Positions 47,118 through 52,153 of a DNA stretch of 64,000 nt are shown here, in pieces (position 1 is the stretch's first letter; every line of letters begins with the position of its first letter). The notes under the pieces were generated by a model, which ran no database searches, was not told the origin of the DNA, and worked only from the letters and a program-made list of their open reading frames with translations. The translations under genes were made by a program, and so were the position numbers. This DNA is from Myxococcales bacterium. GTDB lineage: Bacteria; Myxococcota_A; Polyangia; Haliangiales; Haliangiaceae. Where the stretch lies: positions 1 to 64,000 of the forward strand of contig JAQBQF010000204.1 of the NCBI GenBank assembly GCA_028287115.1. The letters run 5' to 3'.

Positions 47118-47327
47118 GCGGTCATTGTGCCACCGTGCGCGATCCAAACCGAAGCGTCCGCGTTCCTATCTCGCACTACGGAGGCGTGCTCTTGGTAACG
47201 TCCGTCGAGATCGCGTCCTCGATCTCCGTCAGCTCGGTGGATCCCGATGGCGGCCCCGACGCGGATTGCACGCGCCTGCACCTCGTAGACAGCGAGAGAA
47301 ACTCACTAGACGTATCCGGGGCCATCG

Positions 47328-47400
47328 AAGGGAAGGACGGATTTGAACCGTCAACTTCAGGGGTCAAAGCCCTGCGTTCTGCCAGTTGAACTACTCCCCA
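47328..47400 (-). tRNA. tRNA-Gln (UUG)
   Basis: Acceptor TGGGGAG / CTTCCCT pairs except at 1-72, D loop AACTGGCA with GG, anticodon arm CAGGG-CTTTGAC-CCCTG giving UUG, canonical T arm GACGG-TTCAAAT-CCGTC. The weak 1-72 pair is usual in tRNA-Gln. CCA is not encoded. It closes the array at its 3' end. Confidence 0.87.
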
Positions 47401-47495
47401 GCGAAGACGTGATGATCATGATCTTGAAACACCACCGACGCGGCGTCCGGACCAGGTTGCCGCCCCGTCCGGTCCGCCGTCGTCAGTCCATTACA

Positions 47496-48050
47496 TCAGT
47501 CCATCCCGCCCTCCTCGTGGTCGATCTCGCCGGTCCAGTACACGTAGTCGCGCCACGCGTCCGGGACCGATTGCGTGCTCACGCGGATCTGGACCGAGGG
47601 CATCCAGGCCGGGCGCGCCGGCAGCGCGCGCAGCTTCATGCCGGCTTGCGCCGGCGTGCGGTTCGCCTTGCGCGCGTTGCAGTCGCAACACGCCGAGACG
47701 ATGTTGTCCCAGCTCGTGCGACCACCGTGCGATCGCGGGATCACGTGGTCGTACGTGAGCTCCGACGGCGTGCACTTGTCGCCGCAGTACTGGCAACGGT
47801 AGCCATCGCGCGCGTAGATATTGACGCGCGAGAACTTCACGGGCTTCGCGTAGCGCCGAAACGCCTTGCGCAGCCGAACCACCGACGGGACCTTCACGAC
47901 GATCGACTTCGCGCGGATCTCCGCGTCGTACTCGTCGACAACCTCGACCTTCTCGAGGGCGAGCAGCGTGATCGCACGCTGCCACGAGATGATCTGGATC
48001 GGCTCGTATCCCTGCGAGAGCAGGAGCGTGCGGGTCGCGTCGATATGCAT
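47496..48050 (-). CDS. HNH endonuclease
   Basis: 184 residues. The HNH core is RVNIYARDGYRCQYCGDKC, ELTYDHVIPRSHGGRTSWDN and ACCDCNARKANRTP: two Cys pairs for the structural zinc, DH and N for the catalytic metal. AGGAGG precedes ATG 48050 by eight bases (GTG 48053 also possible). This HNH_5 type is common as a single gene in myxobacteria. Here it lies inside the tRNA array, between the Gln and Cys genes on the same strand. It could be a passenger or act on array DNA or RNA; the sequence does not decide. Confidence 0.88.
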   Translation of the reverse strand: MHIDATRTLLLSQGYEPIQIISWQRAITLLALEKVEVVDEYDAEIRAKSIVVKVPSVVRLRKAFRRYAKPVKFSRVNIYARDGYRCQYCGDKCTPSELTYDHVIPRSHGGRTSWDNIVSACCDCNARKANRTPAQAGMKLRALPARPAWMPSVQIRVSTQSVPDAWRDYVYWTGEIDHEEGGMD

Positions 48051-48093
48051 CACGAGGGCCTCCTTGGTTGCGATGTCTCCTTTGAAGAATTGT

Positions 48094-48167
48094 TGGAGGC
48101 TGGAGCGGGAGTCGCACCCGCGTGGCGCGTTTTGCAGACGCGCGTCTAACTTCTCGACCATCCAGCC
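48094..48167 (-). tRNA. tRNA-Cys (GCA), G55 T loop
   Basis: Acceptor GGCTGGA/TCCAGCC pairs fully, anticodon arm CGCGT-CTGCAAA-ACGCG gives GCA, T arm GCGGG-TGCGACT-CCCGC. Position 55 is G instead of U, and the D loop GAGAAGTTA lacks GG. The 3' CCA is encoded. Confidence 0.86.
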
Positions 48168-48200
48168 GGACATCGTCGAGTGGAGATGGAGGCTAACGCG

Positions 48201-48273
48201 TGCCGCCGAGAGGAGTTGCACCTCCACTGAATGGCTTCTGAGACCACTGACTCTGCTATTGGTCTACGGCGGC
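48201..48273 (-). tRNA. tRNA-Leu-like (CAG) without long variable arm, G55 T loop
   Basis: Acceptor GCCGCCG/CGGCGGC is perfect. Anticodon arm GTGGT-CTCAGAA-GCCAT (two G.U pairs) reads CAG, a Leu anticodon, but the variable region is only five bases, whereas bacterial tRNA-Leu has a long arm. T loop TGCAACT has G55; the D loop lacks GG. Identity therefore uncertain. Confidence 0.65.
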
Positions 48274-48285
48274 GTAAGCGAACGT

Positions 48286-48374
48286 TGGTGGAAGCGCTGG
48301 GACTTGCACCCAGTTGTCTCGCGAGAGCAACTGCTTTACAGGCAGCCTCGGTTCTTTTTACCGTCAACGCTTCC
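48286..48374 (-). tRNA. tRNA-Tyr (GUA), G55 T loop
   Basis: Acceptor GGAAGCG/CGCTTCC is perfect, anticodon arm GCTGC-CTGTAAA-GCAGT gives GUA, and a long variable arm (with TCTCGCGAGA) marks the bacterial Tyr class. T arm CTGGG-TGCAAGT-CCCAG has G55. The D arm CGGT-AAAAAGA-ACCG lacks GG. CCA is encoded. Confidence 0.9.
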
Positions 48375-48377
48375 GAA

Positions 48378-48452
48378 TGGGGTGATCGATGGGACTTCCA
48401 CCCACTACGACGAGGGCCACATCCTCGCGCCGCGATCTTTGGCTTCGATCAC
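48378..48452 (-). tRNA. tRNA-His (GUG), no encoded G-1, altered T loop
   Basis: Acceptor GTGATCG/CGATCAC is perfect with discriminator C73, anticodon arm CGAGG-ATGTGGC-CCTCG gives GUG. The base before position 1 is T, so the usual G-1 identity element is not encoded. T loop TGGAAGT has G55 and G56; D loop AAAGATCGC lacks GG. CCA encoded. Confidence 0.85.
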
Positions 48453-48454
48453 AG

Positions 48455-48525
48455 TCCGCCCTGAAGGAGTCGCACCTTCATCGCTCGGTTATCGGCCGAG
48501 TACTCTGCTGTTGAGCTAAGGGCAG
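48455..48525 (-). tRNA. tRNA-Ile (GAU), C33 and G55
   Basis: Acceptor CTGCCCT/AGGGCGG pairs with one U.G, anticodon arm CTCGG-CCGATAA-CCGAG gives GAU, T arm GAAGG-TGCGACT-CCTTC. Position 33 is C instead of the near-universal U, position 55 is G, and the D loop AACAGCA lacks GG. CCA not encoded. Confidence 0.8.
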
Positions 48526-48529
48526 GAAT

Positions 48530-48601
48530 GCAGACGGTCGGATTTGAACCGACGACCTCTCGATCGAGAATGCGATCGAGCGCTCTACCGAGAACCGTCC
48601 C
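48530..48601 (-). ncRNA. tRNA-like RNA with extended, anticodon-less arm
   Basis: The T arm GTCGG-TTCAAAT-CCGAC and the sequence after it match the downstream 124-nt element almost exactly (31 of 32 bases). The D arm is reduced to CTC-GGTA-GAG. Instead of a 5-bp stem and 7-base loop, the anticodon position holds an 8-bp stem CTCGATCG/CGATCGAG with a six-base loop CATTCT, so it cannot decode normally. The acceptor stem pairs only partly. Degenerate tRNA or tRNA-mimic RNA. Confidence 0.6.
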
Positions 48602-48665
48602 ACGTCGGCTCGCAACCGCGAGCGAGGAAGGTGCAAGACGGAAAGACTGAGCCACGTCTACAAAA

Positions 48666-48792
48666 TGGGGCAGACGGTCGGATTCGAACCGACGACCTCT
48701 CAATTTTGATTGATAACCCTCATCAACGGCCCGTTTCCGGACAAAGGGCGACAAGGATGTTTATAGCGCTCTCCCAACTGAGCTACGCCTGC
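48666..48792 (-). ncRNA. tRNA-like RNA with long hairpin in place of anticodon arm; candidate Y RNA
   Basis: Both ends are an excellent tRNA: acceptor GCAGGCG/CGTCTGC, D arm GCTC-AGTTGGGA-GAGC, T arm GTCGG-TTCGAAT-CCGAC and an encoded CCA. Between D and T arms there are 73 bases instead of about 22. They can fold as a long bulged hairpin (TCCTTGTCG paired with TGATGAGGG, closed by GTCCG-GAAA-CGGGC) plus a small hairpin TCAAT-CAAA-ATTGA. Y RNAs that bind bacterial Ro have a tRNA-like module joined to a long bulged stem, and an rsr gene lies about 0.9 kb upstream on the same strand. An intron-bearing tRNA is the alternative. Confidence 0.62.
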
Positions 48793-48794
48793 CG

Positions 48795-48866
48795 TCTGGA
48801 TGGTCCGAATCGCACGGACGACTTCGCGTTCCCGAAACGCGCGCTCTGCTCCTGAGCTACACCCAG
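48795..48866 (-). tRNA. tRNA-Pro (CGG), G55 T loop
   Basis: Acceptor CTGGGTG/CATCCAG pairs with one G.U, D arm GCTC-AGGAGCA-GAGC, anticodon arm CGCGT-TTCGGGA-ACGCG gives CGG, T arm GTCCG-TGCGATT-CGGAC with G55. CCA not encoded. Only two bases separate it from the 124-nt tRNA-like element. Confidence 0.88.
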
Positions 48867-48904
48867 AGAAAACTTGCCGTGTTCCAGCCTTGGAAACGGC
48901 GGCC

Positions 48905-49006
48905 TGGTCGCAGTGGAGGGAGTCGAACCCGTCGTTCGTTCGCGCCTAACGAACGGACCGAGGCACGGTTAATGCCATCGATCGGCGCTTCACCGGAAGC
49001 ACTGCG
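48905..49006 (-). ncRNA. class II tRNA-like RNA, identity unclear
   Basis: Acceptor CGCAGTG/CACTGCG is perfect with encoded ACCA. Small D arm CTTC-CGGT-GAAG; a hairpin CCGA(T)GGCA-TTAACCG-TGCCTCGG in the anticodon position (loop would read AAC); and a long variable-type arm CGTTCGTT-AGGCGCG-AACGAACG. The T loop is TTCGACT, but only three T-stem pairs form. Length (about 99 without CCA) and the long arm recall Ser/Leu/Sec types, but no such anticodon is present. Confidence 0.55.
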
Positions 49007-49007
49007 G

Positions 49008-49076
49008 TCGCAACCGACGGGATCGAACCGTCGCGCACGAGCATATGAAGCTCGTCGGTGCCCAGCACCGGCTGCG
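49008..49076 (-). tRNA. tRNA-Met-like (CAU) with minimal D arm
   Basis: Acceptor CGCAGCC/GGTTGCG pairs with one G.U, anticodon arm CGAGC-TTCATAT-GCTCG gives CAU, T arm GACGG-TTCGATC-CCGTC. The D arm is GGTGC-TGG-GCACC, with a three-base loop. The paired 1-72 and lack of the GGG/CCC anticodon stem argue against an initiator; Ile2 (lysidine) identity is also possible. Its 5' 52 bp are duplicated exactly 204 bp away. Confidence 0.74.
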
Positions 49077-49119
49077 AGGGAATTCTGAGAGCCTGAGACT
49101 CGCGAAGCGCGGGATCGAA

Positions 49120-49156
49120 CCCTTGGGGAAGCGCCATCGGCGCGTTCCCCCAAGGG
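49120..49156. other. long hairpin beside degenerate T-arm remnant
   Basis: CCCTTGGGGAA-GCGCC, loop ATC, GGCGC-GTTCCCCCAAGGG: about 16 pairs with two single-base bulges. Just before it, GGGATCGAACCC looks like a tRNA T-loop remnant, so the block may be a decayed tRNA whose anticodon arm has grown. Confidence 0.6.
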
Positions 49157-49161
49157 TCTCA

Positions 49162-49225
49162 TCGTGCCCGCCGCGCGAAGCGCGGCTGCGCCGCAGGCGC
49201 AAGTGGCCGAAGGCCACGGGCACGA
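49162..49225. repeat. perfect four-way cloverleaf of GC hairpins
   Basis: An 8-bp closing stem TCGTGCCC/GGGCACGA encloses three 6-bp hairpins, CCGCGC-GAA-GCGCGG, TGCGCC-GCA-GGCGCA and GTGGCC-GAA-GGCCAC, joined by single bases. Every base is either paired, in a 3-base loop or a single linker. It could be an RNA cloverleaf, a DNA cruciform or a member of a dispersed palindromic repeat family. It has replaced the T arm and acceptor of the duplicated tRNA-Met copy beside it. Confidence 0.85.
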
Positions 49226-49228
49226 GGA

Positions 49229-49280
49229 GAACCGTCGCGCACGAGCATATGAAGCTCGTCGGTGCCCAGCACCGGCTGCG
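49229..49280 (-). pseudogene. partial copy of the tRNA-Met-like gene
   Basis: These 52 bp are identical to 49025-49076, covering acceptor 5' strand, D arm and anticodon arm. The T arm and 3' acceptor strand are missing; the cloverleaf element abuts instead. Probably a truncated duplicate, or a hybrid RNA using the cloverleaf as its 3' half. Confidence 0.8.
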
Positions 49281-49498
49281 TAAACCACGGGCAAGTGATG
49301 GAGTCGAGTCGGCTCTTGCTCACCCGAGGGAGAGCAGAATGCCTGTCGCCTTGCTCGGCGGCTTTACCCGTTCCGAACAGTGGGCACGCGATGGGCTCTC
49401 TCGAGAGAGCTTTTCCGCTCGCTATCTCGGTCGCCCGAGCTTCGCTACCTTTGGACCGATTTGGTTACGGTAATCGACTGCCTTTCGGCCCGCAGAAG
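49281..49498. other. unassigned part of the tRNA array
   Basis: 218 bp without a credible gene. It contains the palindrome GCTCTCTCGAGAGAGC (49395-49410) followed by TTTT on the + strand, and GAGCAAG-type inverted segments that may be remnants of tRNA arms. I could not draw a full cloverleaf. Confidence 0.5.
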
Positions 49499-49571
49499 CG
49501 GGATCGGTTGGACTTGAACCAACGCCCTTCCGTTTAACAAACGGCTGCTCAACCAGCTGAGCTTCGATCCC
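49499..49571 (-). tRNA. tRNA-Asn (GUU), canonical
   Basis: Acceptor GGGATCG/CGATCCC perfect, D arm GCTC-AGCTGGTT-GAGC, anticodon loop TTGTTAA gives GUU, T arm GTTGG-TTCAAGT-CCAAC. All conserved positions are normal; CCA is not encoded. First tRNA after the Ro gene in transcription order. Confidence 0.94.
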
Positions 49572-49576
49572 AAATA

Positions 49577-49596
49577 CCGGTGTGTTGCCACACCGG
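49577..49596 (-). other. GNRA-capped hairpin after the Ro gene
   Basis: On the minus strand CCGGTGTG-GCAA-CACACCGG is a perfect 8-bp stem with a GCAA tetraloop, 66 bases after the rsr stop. A matching hairpin with the core GGTGT..GCAA..ACACC is at 51508-51525. There is no U tract, so it is a processing or binding element rather than a terminator. Between it and rsr a Met-like (CAT) degenerate tRNA fragment may also exist. Confidence 0.6.
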
Positions 49597-49661
49597 CAGC
49601 TGTCGCGACCATGGCCGCGCCTTCGCTCAGCTACGCAACGTCCCGATTGCCTCCGGGCACA

Positions 49662-51299
49662 CTACGCGCGAGCGAAGTCGGCGATGACCGGCGGGGTCGA
49701 TGCGTCGAAGCCGACAACATCGATCATGCCGGCGTCGTTCGGATCAGCAACGCTGAACCCGTTCGACGTCATTCCGACCACGACAAGCTTGGCCGGAATT
49801 CCCCGTGCGTTTCGGTACGACCGCAGAGCCTGTGCCGGGTGCACGCTTCCCGCCCAGGTCTCGTTGTCGGTGTAGATCACGAAGGTATCCACATCGACGC
49901 GGTGCTTCTCCGCCCAGATCATCGGCAGGGCGCAATCCGTACCACCCATCGGCAGCTTTTCGATCTCGCGAACGACATCGTCCAGCCGCTGGCGCGGCGA
50001 GATCGACAGCGTCGTGATCCCCGGGACGCCACCACCCCACGTACCACCGTGACCACTCGCCGCCGCCGTGAAAGCGACGAACGCGTGATCGCGCTCGGTT
50101 GCAGCCGTCACGAGCGACATCGCTGCGCTCGCGACCCGAGGTGTGAGACCGACGACACCCGACACGCTGCCGCACGTCATCGAGCCCGACACGTCGAGAG
50201 CGAGCAGCATGCGCTTGCCACTCGCCTCGACCGCGCCGAAGCTCGCGTAGAATGCGGCATCGAGAGCATCGACGATCTTCGCCACCGGCTGCCACGTACC
50301 CGAACCGCGCGCGCCGGCTCCCGACTTGTACGTCGTGAGTGCAGCGAGCACCGCGATCGGATGGACGCGTGCCTTCTTGAGCCGCTCTTGATCACGCAGC
50401 TGGGCAACGACGTGGTTGGTCGCCGGCGAGGTCTGGGTGACCAAACCAACACGCGTCATCGTAGCCAGGTTACGGATCATCGCGGTCATCGGCATTGCCG
50501 CCAGTAGCGCGTCCCACACCTCGGGACACTTCAGCCATTCGGTCGGGGCACACTCGCGCGGCAGCTTCTTGTCGCGGATGAGCTTTGCGCCGGCGAGCAC
50601 GTCGCTCGTCTGCTTCAGCTGTTCCATGGCAACGAGCAGCTCGAGTGCGGGATCGTCCTTCGCGGCTTCCGCAAGCTCACCCTTCACCGCCCACGCGAAC
50701 AGTCGATCGTGCGAAGGCGACGCCGCACGCGGGTGCGCGAGACGAAGCAGATCGCGGTTCGACCAACCATCACGCGACTGGTACTTCGCGAGCTGGAACG
50801 CGAGCTCGGAAGCCGGCTTAGCGTTGAACCACGCGCCGATCGCTCGACGCATGCCACGACCCCAGCCACCGAACCCCTGTGCGTACTCCGCGAAGTGCAT
50901 CAGGTGCGTACCGATGCGGCACACCTTCGGCATCGCGGCATACGCGGCCTTGCGCGTGGCCTCGTCACCGAGCTTCGCGGCCATCGCGAGTGAAAAGATC
51001 GCCGGATCGTTCTTGGGCGCTCGTCCCGAAACTGAAATATCAACGATCCGGGCGATGGTACGAATTCCGTCGGCGGCGATACACCGCGCGACGCATGCTG
51101 CATTGTCCTGCGTGAGCTCGCGCTCCGCGACGTAGAACGTTCCGCCCTCGCTGCCGAGGATCAGGAACCGATCGAGGCGAGCCCAATCGTCGAGCTGCCA
51201 CGCGTAACCGCCAGCCGAGTTGGGAGCTTGGTTCGATCCCGGAATCGGCTCGCGCTGCGGCGTGGACTTGGTCGAGAAATGCTTCGTGAACTTGAACAT
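49662..51299 (-). CDS. rsr: Ro60/TROVE-domain RNA-binding protein (Rsr)
   Basis: 545 residues. The TROVE domain (about 15-350) is helical and contains ELTQDNAACVARCIAADGIR and GWGRGMRRAIGAWF, typical of the HEAT-like ring that holds misfolded RNA ends and Y RNA. The C-terminal VWA-like domain (about 365-540) has a full MIDAS motif (LDVSGSM) and IYTDNETWAG. Bacterial Ro (Rsr) works with Y RNA and exonucleases in rRNA/ncRNA processing under stress. AAGGAA precedes ATG 51299; the extra eight residues of the longer frame are not needed. tRNA genes flank it on the same strand. No RtcB or PNPase gene is nearby. Confidence 0.92.
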   Translation of the reverse strand: MFKFTKHFSTKSTPQREPIPGSNQAPNSAGGYAWQLDDWARLDRFLILGSEGGTFYVAERELTQDNAACVARCIAADGIRTIARIVDISVSGRAPKNDPAIFSLAMAAKLGDEATRKAAYAAMPKVCRIGTHLMHFAEYAQGFGGWGRGMRRAIGAWFNAKPASELAFQLAKYQSRDGWSNRDLLRLAHPRAASPSHDRLFAWAVKGELAEAAKDDPALELLVAMEQLKQTSDVLAGAKLIRDKKLPRECAPTEWLKCPEVWDALLAAMPMTAMIRNLATMTRVGLVTQTSPATNHVVAQLRDQERLKKARVHPIAVLAALTTYKSGAGARGSGTWQPVAKIVDALDAAFYASFGAVEASGKRMLLALDVSGSMTCGSVSGVVGLTPRVASAAMSLVTAATERDHAFVAFTAAASGHGGTWGGGVPGITTLSISPRQRLDDVVREIEKLPMGGTDCALPMIWAEKHRVDVDTFVIYTDNETWAGSVHPAQALRSYRNARGIPAKLVVVGMTSNGFSVADPNDAGMIDVVGFDASTPPVIADFARA

Positions 51300-51358
51300 G
51301 ACGATTCCTTTCGGCCCACGCATGCGTAGGCAGTTAACAACACGGTTCCTCGCCCCTC

Positions 51359-51427
51359 CCCTCCCGTCGGAGTTGCACCGCCCCGCCGCTTACGAGGCGG
51401 CCGCTCTGGCTACCGAGCTAGAGTGGC
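51359..51427 (-). tRNA. tRNA-Thr-like (CGU), degenerate acceptor, G55
   Basis: D arm GCTC-GGTAGCCA-GAGC and anticodon arm GCCGC-CTCGTAA-GCGGC (CGU) are good. T loop TGCAACT has G55 with three to four stem pairs. The acceptor GCCACTC/GGGAGGG forms only five of seven pairs, and the variable region is very short, so it may be non-functional or a tRNA-like RNA. Confidence 0.55.
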
Positions 51428-51432
51428 GACGG

Positions 51433-51502
51433 AGCAGGTGACAGGAGTTGCACCTGCCGAGGCCAGTGTGGCGCACTGACTTGTCACTTCGACAACACCT
51501 GC
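51433..51502 (-). tRNA. tRNA-Gly-like (GCC), C33 and G55
   Basis: Acceptor GCAGGTG/CACCTGC perfect, D arm TTGTC-GAAGT-GACAA with no GG, anticodon arm TCAGT-GCGCCAC-ACTGG giving GCC, T arm GCAGG-TGCAACT-CCTGT. Position 33 is C and 55 is G. Staphylococcal Gly-tRNAs used for peptidoglycan show the same GUGC T loop and missing GG. Confidence 0.7.
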
Positions 51503-51507
51503 TTGGT

Positions 51508-51525
51508 GGTGTCCTTGCGGACACC
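51508..51525 (-). other. GNRA-capped hairpin upstream of the Thr/Gly-like genes
   Basis: GGTGTCC-GCAA-GGACACC on the minus strand, 7 bp with a GCAA tetraloop, related in core to the hairpin at 49577-49596. The following 50 bases before tRNA-Phe hold no recognisable gene. Confidence 0.55.
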
Positions 51526-51575
51526 GGTCTTGCGAATCTCCGTGGGCGCACGAGTGCACGTCCGGAAACTCTTCG

Positions 51576-51648
51576 TCCCACCCTCTGGAATCGAACCAGA
51601 ACCTCTCGGGCTTCAGCCAAGCGCGCAGACCAACTACGCAAGAGTGGG
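51576..51648 (-). tRNA. tRNA-Phe (GAA), canonical
   Basis: Acceptor CCCACTC/GGGTGGG, D arm with GTTGG, anticodon arm CTTGG-CTGAAGC-CCGAG giving GAA, T arm TCTGG-TTCGATT-CCAGA. Normal at U33, U55 and C56. It is the first gene of the array in transcription order. Confidence 0.91.
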
Positions 51649-51848
51649 ATACGAGCGCCGTGCGTCTCTTGCGAGCATACGCACGGCGCAGATCATCATC
51701 ATCATCGTCTTCGATTGTCAGAGAGCATGACCGACGCGCGCAGGACGCACCTCGGGCCTCGACGCATCCGCGGACTTCGCGGGCGCATCTATCGCGGCCT
51801 ATGATCGAGAGTTGGAAACTCCAGATCACGAGTCGCAAAGCATATTGT

Positions 51849-51866
51849 GTCAGCGCATCCGCTGAC
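51849..51866. other. leader hairpin 1
   Basis: GTCAGCG-CATC-CGCTGAC, a perfect 7-bp stem in the otherwise gene-poor 600 bp upstream of tRNA-Phe. No T run on either side. Confidence 0.45.
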
Positions 51867-51898
51867 GTGCGTACGGGCAAAGGCCGGCCCGAAACGTC

Positions 51899-51931
51899 GA
51901 AGGGCCACCCGGTCTTCCTGGGCGGCCCTTC
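51899..51931. other. leader hairpin 2
   Basis: GAAGGGCC and GGCCCTTC enclose a further CCCGG/CCTGGG stem with a TCTT loop, a strong two-part hairpin. Without a T tract on the minus strand it is more likely a leader structure or Rho-type pause than an intrinsic terminator. Confidence 0.5.
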
Positions 51932-51952
51932 ATCGCGAAAACGTTGTTCACG

Positions 51953-52153
51953 TTATTCGCGTGGCGGACCTCCGTAGGTACCCGTATCGAGCTGATTACA
52001 CACGAAGCTCCAGCGCGACAGGGTCGCGGCGGCGGCTTCGATCCGCAACGCTCGGCTATGTGGCTTTCGTTTCGTCACGGTTACCTTGGGTTTGATCCAG
52101 CTCGCGAGGACAGCTGCGAGTCGGTCGATGTTGAAACGGATAACAGTGCCCAT
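51953..52153 (-). CDS. possible small protein
   Basis: 66 residues starting MGTVIRFNIDRLAAVLASWI, basic in the middle, no ribosome-binding site. The candidate promoter at 52137-52165 overlaps its start, so it would not be translated from that transcript. Weakly supported; the 51649-52243 region may be wholly non-coding. Confidence 0.25.
   Translation of the reverse strand: MGTVIRFNIDRLAAVLASWIKPKVTVTKRKPHSRALRIEAAAATLSRWSFVCNQLDTGTYGGPPRE

Noticed and set aside
48602..48665. A further tRNA between the two tRNA-like elements
   Set aside because: GCTCGC-AACC-GCGAGC and a GGCTCAGTC-like D segment exist, but no acceptor or T arm could be paired.
48669..48792. tRNA interrupted by a self-splicing intron
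   Set aside because: The extra 51 bases are far too short for a group I intron and no anticodon stem re-forms around them; a small non-self-splicing insertion cannot be fully excluded.
48905..49006. tRNA-Sec
   Set aside because: Length and long arm fit, but the acceptor is 7 bp and the anticodon loop does not read UCA.
49600..49660. tRNA-Met between tRNA-Asn and rsr
   Set aside because: GTAGCTGAGC and a CCATGG loop are suggestive, but the T arm is missing and the acceptor pairs only at five positions.
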